Source of the DNA: an uncultured Acetatifactor sp.
GTDB taxonomy: Bacteria; Bacillota; Clostridia; Lachnospirales; Lachnospiraceae
DNA: 45,359 nt
Reading direction: 5' to 3'
NCBI GenBank assembly: GCA_949840885.1
Contig: CATKYJ010000037.1
Span: forward strand, 1 to 45,359
The translations under genes were made by a program, and so were the position numbers. Positions 7,729-16,299 of this stretch are shown one piece after another. A model generated the notes under the pieces. The model saw only the letters and a list, made by a program, of their open reading frames with translations, searched no databases and was not told the DNA's origin. Numbering within the stretch: position 1 is the stretch's first letter; the number at the start of each line of letters is the position of its first letter.

Positions 7729-9030
7729 ATGGGAATCTTAAGCAGTGACAGGCTGATAGTGGGATATGATCTGGGGAATGAATATTCCCAGATCAGCTTT
7801 GCCGTGGCCGAAAGCGGAGAGCCCCAGACCCTTTCCCAGGTGGCGGGGGCCCAGATCTACAACATCCCCACGGCTCTCTACAAAAAGCATGGCACAAATC
7901 AGTGGCTCTACGGCAGGGAGGCGCTGCGGGCAGACAGTGAGGAGGGGGTCTTGGTGGAGAATCTGTTTACCATTGCCCTGAACAGAGAGCCGGTGGTCAT
8001 AGACGGCGAAAGCTTCGACCCGGTGGCGCTGCTGGCGTTGTTTTTCCGGCGAAGCCTTGGGCTGCTGCCCCAGACCGGCGCGAAGCTGACGGCGTTGATG
8101 TTGACCTGTTCTGCCTTAAACCGGGAGGTCGTGGAAGTTCTTTCGAGGATGGTGGAGAGTGCGCAGTTAAAGGTGGAGAGAATTGCCCTCCAGAGTTATG
8201 AGGAAAGCTTTTACAGCTATATGCTGCGTCAGCCCAAAGAAATGTGGGCAAATGACGCGGTGCTGTTCGACTATCGAAAGGGCGGCATCCGTATGATGCG
8301 CATGGAATGCAACAGGCGGACTACGCCCATAGTGGCCTTTGTGAAAGAGAGACACTTCCATTTCCCGGAGGATCCGCTCCCCGGCTGGGGAGAGGATGCC
8401 GCCCGGGGGGAGATAAGCGCCGACAGACAGCAGGAACTGGATCATGCGTTTTTGCAGATCGCAGGAGAGGTCTGCGGGGAGGGCACAGTGGGCAGTGTAT
8501 TTCTCATAGGAGATGGATTCGGGCAGGAGTGGCTGAAAGAGTCCCTGCGGTTTCTGTGCAGGGGCAGGCGGGTGTTTCAGGGGAACAATCTGTTCAGCAA
8601 GGGAGCCTGCTTCGGAATGCAGGAGAGAATCCTGCCAGGTGAGACGGGAAAGTCCCATGTGTTTTTGGGAAACGACAAGTTGAAGTCCAATATCGGCATG
8701 CGGCTGCTCAGACAGGGGGAGGAGTCTTATTATGCCCTGCTGGACGCGGGAGAGAACTGGTATGAGGCGGAGCAGACCGTGGAACTCTATCTCCAGGAGG
8801 GCAATGAGCTTGCCCTGACCATCACGCCTTTAACGGAAAGCGCGCAGGCAGGGCGGAGCAGGCTTGCCAGGATCATTCTGGAGGGGCTTCCCGGCAGTGT
8901 GTCAAGACTGGGTGCGCGTTTCTTCCTGAAAGAGGAAAAACATCTTTGTGTGGAGATAAAAGACCTTGGCTTTGGGGAATTCCGCGCCGCTTCCGGACGG
9001 GTGTGGAAAGAGGAGATTGGGATAGGATAA
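7729..9030 (+). CDS. DUF5716-like protein, possible actin/Hsp70-fold ATPase
   Basis: The 433-residue protein opens with RLIVGYDLGNEYSQISFAV, like the phosphate-1 loop of actin/Hsp70-type (ASKHA) folds. It also contains DAVLFDYRKGGIRMMRM and SVFLIGDGFGQEWLKESLRF, which sit where a phosphate-2 loop and an adenosine loop would be expected. The C-terminal 130 residues (SNIGMRLLRQGEESYYALL onward) look like a separate beta-rich domain. I recognise it as the DUF5716 family that travels with DUF5717. The ATP-binding role is inferred from motif resemblance only. It has GGGAGGAG upstream of the ATG and lies 13 bases before the next gene, so co-expression is near certain. Confidence 0.7.
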   Translation: MGILSSDRLIVGYDLGNEYSQISFAVAESGEPQTLSQVAGAQIYNIPTALYKKHGTNQWLYGREALRADSEEGVLVENLFTIALNREPVVIDGESFDPVALLALFFRRSLGLLPQTGAKLTALMLTCSALNREVVEVLSRMVESAQLKVERIALQSYEESFYSYMLRQPKEMWANDAVLFDYRKGGIRMMRMECNRRTTPIVAFVKERHFHFPEDPLPGWGEDAARGEISADRQQELDHAFLQIAGEVCGEGTVGSVFLIGDGFGQEWLKESLRFLCRGRRVFQGNNLFSKGACFGMQERILPGETGKSHVFLGNDKLKSNIGMRLLRQGEESYYALLDAGENWYEAEQTVELYLQEGNELALTITPLTESAQAGRSRLARIILEGLPGSVSRLGARFFLKEEKHLCVEIKDLGFGEFRAASGRVWKEEIGIG

Positions 9031-9043
9031 GGAGCGGCAAAGG

Positions 9044-9913
9044 ATGCGGGTCAGTGTCTGCGTAGGGAATTATGCGAAAATGCCATATTGTATTCCGGGA
9101 CTTGGGATCAATGTATACAGCATGGAGGAACTGTGCTATTGTCTGAAAGAGAATGCGTTCCTGCTGGATATTTCATTGATGAACGATGGGCTGTTAGGCT
9201 GGGTGGAGCGGGAATGCGGCCTTAGGGAGCTGGCCGGCGCCCTCCATCCACTGGTGCACAGACAGGGGTCCCTCAGCGCCTTTGTCCTGGCCATTGAACG
9301 GTATGTTGGTTTTTTTGACGAGAACACGCTCCGGGAGATGGAACAGGTGCTCAGGCAGGGGGCAGGGCTGACGGGCCTGGAGAAGCGCAAAAGCCAGATA
9401 GACTATCTGGTGAAAAAGAAAAGGTACAGACAGGCTCTGCAAGAATACGACGACTTGCTGCAGATCCTGGAAAAAGAGCAGGGCAGCGCAGGGCCGGACC
9501 GGGCGGAAAATGGGAATCCTCCTGCACAGAGGGAATTTCTGGCGAAAATCTGGCATAATAAAGGCGTGGCGTATGCGGGCCTCATGCTCTACGAAAGGGC
9601 CGGGAAGTGCTTTGAGAGGGCCTGTGAGTGGAAAGAAAGCGATGAATACCGCATGGACTTTCTGGCGGCAAAGCGGATGGCGCTGTCCGAGGAGGATTAT
9701 GTGGCCTTTGCCGCAGAGCATGGGGAGTGGCATCTGGACGCGCTGGAACTGGAGAAGAAACTGGAGCGCGCCGTAGGCGAGTGGGAACAGCAGCCGGATT
9801 ATTTAAGGCTGTATAACCGCAGGGAATTAAGGCATCGGGACAGGCAGAAGTTCTGGGAGGACAGCGAGCGGCTGATCCAGGCCCTGAAAGACAGCTACCG
9901 GGCAGGAATGTAA
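9044..9913 (+). CDS. Helical-repeat (TPR-like) protein of the DUF5717/DUF5716 operon, unknown function
   Basis: The 289-residue protein begins with a small domain (RVSVCVGNYAKMPYCIPGLG, then VYSMEELCYCLKENAFLLD). It continues with helical hairpins resembling TPR units: YRQALQEYDDLLQILEKEQ near residue 130 and WHNKGVAYAGLMLYERAGK near 170, which is close to the TPR consensus. No signal peptide or membrane helix is visible. The gene has AAGGAG upstream and is separated by 13 and 15 bases from its neighbours. It is probably an adaptor within the same complex as the two preceding proteins. I do not know a named family for it. Confidence 0.65.
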   Translation: MRVSVCVGNYAKMPYCIPGLGINVYSMEELCYCLKENAFLLDISLMNDGLLGWVERECGLRELAGALHPLVHRQGSLSAFVLAIERYVGFFDENTLREMEQVLRQGAGLTGLEKRKSQIDYLVKKKRYRQALQEYDDLLQILEKEQGSAGPDRAENGNPPAQREFLAKIWHNKGVAYAGLMLYERAGKCFERACEWKESDEYRMDFLAAKRMALSEEDYVAFAAEHGEWHLDALELEKKLERAVGEWEQQPDYLRLYNRRELRHRDRQKFWEDSERLIQALKDSYRAGM

Positions 9914-9928
9914 AGGAAAATCTGGAAA

Positions 9929-11104
9929 ATGGGATTTTGGTCAAAATTATTCAAAAAAAAGAGATATCAGGAAAACAGCGCAGAGGACTGGGAGAATGTC
10001 GTCTATGACAGAGACGATGTGGACTTTGGCCAGGAGGAGGAGCGCAGCAGATATATCACCAACTGTCTGGAGCAGATGAAAGAGGCCACCAAAGAGATGA
10101 ATCTGCTGACAGGAGAGTATAACCTGATTACCTCCTACCTGACGGACATGGAGGAGATCGAGGCGCTGCCGGAGTCGGAGCGGGAGGGGCTGGACAGCAT
10201 TGCCGCAAGATTGGTGGCGCTGGAAGAGGAGAGCAAACGCTACCGGGGCAGGAAGAACCGCATGAAAGACACAGACTATTACAGGCTGCGGGAGCATGAG
10301 GGCGAAATGAAAGAGGGGATTGAAAAACTCCGGGAGTGCGAGGAATACGGAGGCAAGGTGAAGCAGGATCTGCAGAGGCTGGACAGAGAACGCCATGCCT
10401 ATGAGTACCGCAGGGAGGAACTGAATTCCCTGATGGACAATCTGCGGGGGATGACGGTGATCTTCGCCACTGCTTTTGTCATGTGCATGGTGATGCTGGC
10501 AATCCTGCAGTTCGTCTTCCATATGGATACCAGGATCGGGTATCTGCTGGCGGTGGCTGCAGTGGCTTTGGCCGTGACAGTGACCTGGGTGAAGTACACG
10601 GAGGAAGACAAGGAGCTGCATCAGGTGGAGATCGCGGTGAACAAGCTGATCCTTTTGCAGAATAAGGTGAAGATCAGATATGTGAACAACCGGAATCTCA
10701 CGGATTACCTCTATATGAAATACGGCACGGACAGCGCGGAGGCCTTAAGCCGCCTGTGGAAGCAGTATCAGCGGGAGAAAGATGACAGGCGGGAATTCGC
10801 CGAGGCGGAGGGGAAAGCGGAACATTACCGCAGACATCTTCTCAACAAGCTGTCCCGCTATCGGATCGCCACGCCCCAGAGATGGCTGAACCAGGCGGCT
10901 GCTCTGCTTGACAAACGGGAGATGGTGGAGAAGCGCCATGAACTGATTCAGCGCAGGCAATCCCTGCGCAAACAGATGGACTACAATAACAGCGTAGCGG
11001 AGACGGCCCGAAAGGAAATCATGGACGTGGCGGAGAAATATCCTGCCTATGCCGCGGAAATCATGGAAATGGTATCGCAGTACGGCGATGATTCTGTGTA
11101 TTGA
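9929..11104 (+). CDS. Coiled-coil membrane protein of the DUF5717/DUF5716 operon, unknown function
   Basis: This 391-residue protein starts with a basic amphipathic segment (MGFWSKLFKKKRY). It then has a long charged coiled coil at about 35-170, two adjacent membrane helices at about 174-220 (MTVIFATAFVMCMVMLAILQ, then IGYLLAVAAVALAVTVTWV), and another coiled-coil region to the end. The layout suggests a membrane anchor with both cytoplasmic arms free for protein contacts. It is the last gene of the operon and could tether the cytoplasmic DUF5717/DUF5716 proteins to the membrane. That role is inferred from topology and operon position only. Confidence 0.65.
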   Translation: MGFWSKLFKKKRYQENSAEDWENVVYDRDDVDFGQEEERSRYITNCLEQMKEATKEMNLLTGEYNLITSYLTDMEEIEALPESEREGLDSIAARLVALEEESKRYRGRKNRMKDTDYYRLREHEGEMKEGIEKLRECEEYGGKVKQDLQRLDRERHAYEYRREELNSLMDNLRGMTVIFATAFVMCMVMLAILQFVFHMDTRIGYLLAVAAVALAVTVTWVKYTEEDKELHQVEIAVNKLILLQNKVKIRYVNNRNLTDYLYMKYGTDSAEALSRLWKQYQREKDDRREFAEAEGKAEHYRRHLLNKLSRYRIATPQRWLNQAAALLDKREMVEKRHELIQRRQSLRKQMDYNNSVAETARKEIMDVAEKYPAYAAEIMEMVSQYGDDSVY

Positions 11105-11189
11105 CTTCTGGCCTTAGGTAGGCTATGATAAATGAGTTGAATGACGGACTATGACAGCATTACAGAAAGAAAGCCAAAGGAGAATGGGT

Positions 11190-12695
11190 ATGGGTATGGA
11201 AATGGAGCATTCCATGGAAAGAGAGCAGTCCATGGAAAAGAGACAGTCCGCGGATAAATATTTAAGTCCCCTGTCGGAGCGCTATGCCAGCAGGGAAATG
11301 CAGTATATTTTCTCTCCGGACATGAAATTCGGTACCTGGAGGAGATTGTGGATCGCGCTGGCGGAGACGGAGAAAGAGCTGGGCTTAAGCCAGGACGGGA
11401 AGCCGGTCATCACGGACGAGCAGATTGCGGAGATGAAAGCCCATGTGGACGATATCAATTATGACGTGGCAAAGGCCAGGGAGAGGGAGGTCCGCCATGA
11501 TGTCATGAGTCATGTGTATGCCTATGGACAGCAGTGCCCTAAGGCGGCGGGCATCATTCATCTGGGCGCCACCTCCTGCTATGTGGGGGACAATACAGAC
11601 ATCATCGTCATGCGGGAGGGCTTAAGGCTTCTGAAGAAGAAGCTGGTGAATGTCCTTGCGAAGCTGGCGGACTTTGCGGACAGCTACAAGGCGCAGCCTA
11701 CGCTGGCGTTTACCCATTTCCAGCCTGCCCAGCCCACTACGGTGGGAAAGAGGGCTGCCTTGTGGGCCCAGGAATTCTTCCTGGATCTGGAGGATCTGGA
11801 CTATGTACTGGGGAACTTAAAGCTTTTGGGCTCCAAAGGGACCACAGGCACCCAGGCCTCTTTCCTGGAACTGTTTGACGGAGACCAGGAGACCATTGAC
11901 AAAATAGATCCTATGATTGCGGAAAAGATGGGATTCAAAGAGTGCTTCCCGGTTTCCGGCCAGACCTATTCCCGAAAGGTGGACACACGGGTGGCAAATG
12001 TACTGGCAGGCATCGCGGCCTCCGCCCACAAGATGAGCAATGACATCCGTCTGCTCCAGCATTTAAAGGAGGTGGAGGAGCCTTTTGAGAAGAGCCAGAT
12101 CGGCTCCTCGGCCATGGCCTATAAGCGCAATCCCATGCGCTGCGAGCGGATCGCTTCCCTGTCCAGATATGTGATGATCGATGCTCTGAATCCTGCCATC
12201 ACCTCGGCTGCCCAGTGGTTCGAGAGGACGCTGGATGATTCTGCCAATAAGAGGCTGTCCATTCCGGAGGGCTTCCTTGCGGTGGACGGTATCTTGGATT
12301 TGTGCCTGAACGTAGTGGACGGGCTGGTGGTATACCCGAAAGTGATTGAAAAGCACCTCATGAGCGAACTGCCCTTTATGGCCACGGAGAACATCATGAT
12401 GGATGCGGTGAAGCTTGGCGGGAACCGCCAGGAACTCCATGAGCGCATCAGGGAGCTGTCCATGGAGGCGGGCCGGAACGTGAAAGTGGAGGGGAAAGAG
12501 AACAATCTGCTGGAACTGATCGCGGCGGATCCCGCGTTCCCCATGACGCTGGAGGAACTGCAGGCATCCATGGATCCTGCCAGATATGTGGGGCGCTCCA
12601 AAGAGCAGGTGGAGGCGTTCTTAAAGGATGTGATCCGTCCGGTGTTAGCGGAGAACAGGGAGATGCTGGGTCTGAAAGCTCAGGTAAACGTGTGA
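11190..12695 (+). CDS. purB: Adenylosuccinate lyase
   Basis: PurB cleaves SAICAR to AICAR and adenylosuccinate to AMP, releasing fumarate in both steps. The fumarase/ASL superfamily signature GSSAMAYKRNPMR is present near residue 305. HLGATSCYVGDNTD and TLAFTHFQPAQPTTVGKRA supply the other conserved active-site regions. From the chosen start the protein is 501 residues, about 25 longer than usual, because of a Met/Glu-rich leader (MGMEMEHSMEREQSMEKRQS) before the normal DKYLSPLSERYA opening. The ATG at 11190 has AAAGGAG seven bases upstream; 11184, 11196 and an internal ATG at 11232 are alternatives. A PurF homologue follows after 76 bases. Confidence 0.93.
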   Translation: MGMEMEHSMEREQSMEKRQSADKYLSPLSERYASREMQYIFSPDMKFGTWRRLWIALAETEKELGLSQDGKPVITDEQIAEMKAHVDDINYDVAKAREREVRHDVMSHVYAYGQQCPKAAGIIHLGATSCYVGDNTDIIVMREGLRLLKKKLVNVLAKLADFADSYKAQPTLAFTHFQPAQPTTVGKRAALWAQEFFLDLEDLDYVLGNLKLLGSKGTTGTQASFLELFDGDQETIDKIDPMIAEKMGFKECFPVSGQTYSRKVDTRVANVLAGIAASAHKMSNDIRLLQHLKEVEEPFEKSQIGSSAMAYKRNPMRCERIASLSRYVMIDALNPAITSAAQWFERTLDDSANKRLSIPEGFLAVDGILDLCLNVVDGLVVYPKVIEKHLMSELPFMATENIMMDAVKLGGNRQELHERIRELSMEAGRNVKVEGKENNLLELIAADPAFPMTLEELQASMDPARYVGRSKEQVEAFLKDVIRPVLAENREMLGLKAQVNV

Positions 12696-12771
12696 GAAAA
12701 GGGAAATTGGTCTTGACAATAGAAAGCGTGTAAGCTGCTTTGCAGTGTAATTGACAATCGGGAGGCTTAGA

Positions 12772-14178
12772 ATGGGTGGATTTTTTGGTGTTGCATCTAA
12801 GGAAGACTGTGTCTTTGACCTGTTCTTCGGAACGGACTATCATTCCCATCTGGGAACCAGGAGAGCTGGAATGGTGGTCTATGGAAAAGAAAAGGGATTC
12901 GACAGGGCCATACATAATATAGAGAACGCTCCCTTTCGGACAAAATTCGACAAAGATTTCAATGAGATGAAAGGGAACATCGGCATTGGCAGCATCTCGG
13001 ACTTCGAGCCCCAGCCGCTGATGGTCCGCTCCCATCACGGGACATACGCCATTGCCACAGTGGGCAGGATCAACAATGCGGCGAAGCTGACAGAGGAGCT
13101 GCTCTCCAAGGGCCATGCCCATTTCCTGGAGATGAGCGGCGGGGATCTGAACGCTACGGAGTTGGTGGCCTACCTGGTGGATCAGAAAGACAATCTGGTG
13201 GAAGGCATCCGCTACGCCCAGGAATCTATAGAAGGCTCCATGACCATGCTGATCATGACGCCGAAAGGGGTGTATGCCGCCAGGGATCTCCACGGCAGGA
13301 CGCCGGTGTCCGTGGGGAAAAAGGAGGGAGCCTGCTGCGTCTCCTTTGAGAGCTTTGCCTATCTGAACCTGGGGTACGAGTTCCACAGGGAACTGGGGCC
13401 GGGTGAAATCGTGGTGGTCACTCCAGAGGGGGTGCACACGCTGGCCCAGCCTGGCAAGGAGATGAAAATTTGTACCTTTTTATGGGTATACTATGGATAT
13501 CCTACCTCCTCCTACGAGGGGATCAGCGTGGAGAAGATGCGGTATAACTGCGGCGCGCTGCTGGCAGAGCGGGATGATGTGAAGCCGGACATCGTGGCCG
13601 GGGTGCCTGATTCGGGCACGGCCCATGCCATCGGCTATGCCAATAAGTCCGGCATACCTTTCTCCAGGCCTTTTGTGAAATATACGCCTACCTGGCCCAG
13701 GTCTTTTATGCCCACGATACAGACCCAGCGGAATCTGATTGCTAAGATGAAACTGATTCCGGTGAAAGATCTGATAGAGGGGAAGAGCCTGCTGATGATC
13801 GATGATTCCATTGTCAGGGGAACGCAGATGCGGGAGACTACGGAGTTCCTTTACCACAGCGGCGCGAAAGAGGTGCATATCCGTCCCGCTTGTCCGCCAT
13901 TGATGTATGGGTGCAAGTATCTGAATTTCTCCAGGTCAAAGTCGGAGATGGATCTGATAGCCAGGAGAGTTTTGAAAGAGATGGAGCAGGAGGGGCGGGA
14001 AATCGACCTGAAAGCCTATGTGGATCCCGATACGGCGGAATATAAGGAGATGGTGGACCGGATTGGAAAGCAGCTGAACTTTACCAGTCTGCGCTACCAT
14101 AGGCTGGACGATATGATTGCCTCTGTGGGGATTGACAGAGAGAAGCTTTGTACTTACTGCTGGGATGGAAAAGAATAG
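12772..14178 (+). CDS. Amidophosphoribosyltransferase homologue lacking the N-terminal catalytic Cys
   Basis: The 468-residue protein aligns throughout with PurF. It has an N-terminal Ntn-type glutaminase-like domain (GTDYHSHLGTRRAGM), and a phosphoribosyltransferase domain with the PRPP loop LLMIDDSIVRGTQMRE near residue 345. Canonical PurF exposes a Cys immediately after the initiator Met (CGVFGI or similar). Here the start reads MGGFFGVASKEDC, so that position is Gly and the nearest Cys is residue 13. The start is fixed by GGGAGG six bases before ATG 12772, with no room for an alternative propeptide with a Cys. It may use ammonia directly, borrow another glutaminase, or have a regulatory or different role. 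Placement between purB and purC still favours purine synthesis. Confidence 0.85.
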   Translation: MGGFFGVASKEDCVFDLFFGTDYHSHLGTRRAGMVVYGKEKGFDRAIHNIENAPFRTKFDKDFNEMKGNIGIGSISDFEPQPLMVRSHHGTYAIATVGRINNAAKLTEELLSKGHAHFLEMSGGDLNATELVAYLVDQKDNLVEGIRYAQESIEGSMTMLIMTPKGVYAARDLHGRTPVSVGKKEGACCVSFESFAYLNLGYEFHRELGPGEIVVVTPEGVHTLAQPGKEMKICTFLWVYYGYPTSSYEGISVEKMRYNCGALLAERDDVKPDIVAGVPDSGTAHAIGYANKSGIPFSRPFVKYTPTWPRSFMPTIQTQRNLIAKMKLIPVKDLIEGKSLLMIDDSIVRGTQMRETTEFLYHSGAKEVHIRPACPPLMYGCKYLNFSRSKSEMDLIARRVLKEMEQEGREIDLKAYVDPDTAEYKEMVDRIGKQLNFTSLRYHRLDDMIASVGIDREKLCTYCWDGKE

Positions 14179-14192
14179 TTACAGAGTCTGGG

Positions 14193-14927
14193 GTGTTGGA
14201 TGTGTTAAGGATATGTTATGTGGTAGTGGTGTCTTTGCCTTTTGTGGTATATTATATCTGCAAGGCGCATTATATTGATCGGCATGGGGAGCAGTTTTCG
14301 GAGGAAGAGCGCTATCGGATGGCCAGGAAGTGCATCGGCATCTTGATGCGAAATGGGAGGATAGAGACGGAGAGCTTCGGGCAGGAACTGTTGCCCGAGG
14401 AGGGCGGCTATGTCATGTACTCCAACCATCAGGGCAAATATGATACGCTGGGAATCATGATTTCCCACCCGAAGCCCTGCACCATCGTCATAGACGCCTA
14501 CCGTTCCAAGCTGCCCATTACGGATTCCTTTATCGACCTGGTGCAGGGCAGCAGGCTGGACAAGACTGACATGAAGAAGCAGCTGAAGACCATCCTGCAG
14601 ATTTCCGATGAGGTGAAGAACGGGAGACGCTATATCATATTTCCTGAGGGCGGCTACGATCATAATAAGAACGAATTGCAGGATTTCATGGCCGGTTCCT
14701 TTAAGTGCGCCATCAGGGCTAAGGCGCCTATTGTGCCTGTGGCCATCATTGATTCCTACAAGCCTTTCGGAGTGAATTCCCTGCGGAAAGTGAAGACTCA
14801 GGTGCACTTTCTGCCCCCTATTTCCTATGAGGAATATGAGAAGATGAACACAGCGGAGATTGCCCAGATGGTGAAAGGCAGGATTTCCTGTGTCATTGAC
14901 AGGCAGCTGAACCGCAGAGCGGGATAA
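14193..14927 (+). CDS. PlsC-type 1-acyl-glycerol-3-phosphate acyltransferase family protein
   Basis: About 244 residues with an N-terminal membrane helix (YVVVVSLPFVVYYICKAHY), then the acyltransferase block I motif NHQGKYD (H-X4-D) near residue 82. Block III is seen as FPEGGYDH near 155 and block IV as APIVPVAIID near 190. The usual EGTR is replaced by EGGY. The family acylates lysophosphatidate during phospholipid synthesis, and some members act on other acceptors. It starts just after the PurF homologue. A GTG at 14193 is chosen to avoid overlap; the open frame extends upstream to TTG 14148 inside the preceding gene, and no start has a strong ribosome binding site. A terminator follows at 15053-15085. 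Confidence 0.78.
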   Translation: MLDVLRICYVVVVSLPFVVYYICKAHYIDRHGEQFSEEERYRMARKCIGILMRNGRIETESFGQELLPEEGGYVMYSNHQGKYDTLGIMISHPKPCTIVIDAYRSKLPITDSFIDLVQGSRLDKTDMKKQLKTILQISDEVKNGRRYIIFPEGGYDHNKNELQDFMAGSFKCAIRAKAPIVPVAIIDSYKPFGVNSLRKVKTQVHFLPPISYEEYEKMNTAEIAQMVKGRISCVIDRQLNRRAG

Positions 14928-15052
14928 GAGGAGATATCTTTTGAGGTACAAAGCTCCGTGAGGGAGATGTTGTATAAAAAGCAGGATATGGAGCGAAAGG
15001 AAATCCGGGCGGGGATGAGAAAGGGGGCACCGGGCAGGGGTGCCGGATATAA

Positions 15053-15085
15053 CAGAGCGGGGGCATTCGGTTCGCCCCCGCTCTG
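15053..15085. terminator. GC-rich hairpin between convergent plsC-like gene and purC
   Basis: CAGAGCGGGGGC at 15053-15064 pairs perfectly with GCCCCCGCTCTG at 15074-15085 across a 9-base loop. It lies between convergent genes and could serve both strands. The T-tracts are short on each side. A smaller hairpin (GGCACC at 15026-15031, GGTGCC at 15039-15044) precedes it. Confidence 0.6.
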
Positions 15086-15115
15086 CTGTTCATGGCAATA
15101 GAAGTCCCCAATTTC

Positions 15116-15991
15116 CTACAGCGGCTTCCCGGTCAGCATCTCATAGGCCTGCAGATACTTGCGGATGGTCTTGTCCACAATGTCCTGGGGCAGCACCCAG
15201 TTGCTGTCCGGATTCGCTTTCAGCCAGTCCCTGGCAAACTGCTTGTCGAAAGAGGGCTGGCCGTGGCCGGGTTCATACTGGTCGGCGGGCCAGAACCTGG
15301 AACTGTCCGGGGTCAGCATCTCGTCCCCCAGAACAATGTTGCCGGCTTCGTCCAGGCCGAATTCGAACTTGGTGTCGGCGATGATGATGCCGCGCCTTAG
15401 GGCGTACTCAGCGCATTTCTTGTACAGCGCGATGGTGTAGTCGCGCAGCTTCTCGGCGTATTCCTGTCCTTTTCCGGGGAAACGCTTCTCCAGATAGTCC
15501 ACGCTCTGTTCGAAAGAGATGTTCTCGTCATGGTCGCCGATCTCCGCCTTGGTGGAGGGGGTGTAGATGGGATCCGGCAGCTTGTCGGACTCCTTTAAGC
15601 CCTGGGGCAGCGTAATGCCGCAGACAGTGCCGTCTTTCTGGTAGCTGGCCCAGCCGCTTCCGGTGATGTAGCCCCGGACAATGCACTCCACGGGTATCAT
15701 CGTCAGCTTCCGGCAGAGCATGCTGTTGCCGTTGAACTGCTCCTGGCGGAAGAATTCCGGCATGTCCTTTACGTCCACGGATAGCATGTGGTTGGGTAGG
15801 ATGTCCTTTGTCATGTCAAACCAGAACCGGGACATCTGGGTCAGCACGGTTCCTTTCTTGTCCACTTTGTTGCCCAGGATCACATCGAAACAGCTGATCC
15901 TGTCCGTGGCTACCATGATCAGGCTGTCGCCATTGTCATAAATCTCACGTACTTTGCCCTCTTTGACGGGCTTTCGTTCCTGAATGCTCAT
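15116..15991 (-). CDS. purC: Phosphoribosylaminoimidazole-succinocarboxamide (SAICAR) synthase
   Basis: PurC ligates aspartate to CAIR using ATP, one step before PurB in the purine pathway. The 291-residue protein starts with MSIQERKPVKEGKVREIYD, a nucleotide-binding opening. It contains LPNHMLSVDV, PVECIVRGYITGSGWASYQ, IIIADTKFEFGLDE and LGDEMLTPDSSRFWPADQY, all hallmarks of SAICAR synthases of the longer type. The start at 15991 is supported by AAAGGAGA upstream. An upstream in-frame extension to 16126 is not needed. It is encoded opposite to purB and the PurF homologue, so it has its own promoter in the gap up to the MATE gene. Confidence 0.95.
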   Translation of the reverse strand: MSIQERKPVKEGKVREIYDNGDSLIMVATDRISCFDVILGNKVDKKGTVLTQMSRFWFDMTKDILPNHMLSVDVKDMPEFFRQEQFNGNSMLCRKLTMIPVECIVRGYITGSGWASYQKDGTVCGITLPQGLKESDKLPDPIYTPSTKAEIGDHDENISFEQSVDYLEKRFPGKGQEYAEKLRDYTIALYKKCAEYALRRGIIIADTKFEFGLDEAGNIVLGDEMLTPDSSRFWPADQYEPGHGQPSFDKQFARDWLKANPDSNWVLPQDIVDKTIRKYLQAYEMLTGKPL

Positions 15992-16299
15992 ATGATTGTC
16001 TCCTTTGCCTATAATGAAGATATATATGTGATTGTATCCTGCTGGACTGCTGTCTCCAGCTTTTATGATCTTAAGTTTATCACATAAGTCCGGAAAGCAC
16101 AATAACGCAGAAAGGGAATCCGGCAAAAGAATTCAGCGGGCAGTTGAGTGGGCAGTTGGGCGAAAAAGAGAATGCGAAAGTCAGCGCAAAATTAATGTAA
16201 AAAACATATTCCCAAAAGGGGCAACCTGATATATAATGGGCGGAGCGGCCGTTAGAGGCTGGCGGAGTATCTACTATCCGGAATGAGGAGAACAGTCTG
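15992..16299. promoter_or_regulatory. Divergent intergenic region between purC and the MATE gene
   Basis: This 308-base gap must hold promoters for both divergent genes. On the plus strand a perfect TATAAT lies at 16232-16237 without a convincing -35 box. On the minus strand a TACAAT-like -10 is present near 16035. The central part is A-rich and holds no open frame that looks like a gene. No purine riboswitch or PurR-like box was recognised. Confidence 0.45.

Noticed and set aside
12713..12718. Perfect TTGACA -35 box between purB and the PurF homologue
   Set aside because: No acceptable -10 box lies 16-19 bases downstream; the best TGTAAT is 27 bases away.
12448..13437. 329-codon open frame on the minus strand
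   Set aside because: It is antisense to purB and the PurF homologue, both of which have clear family motifs.
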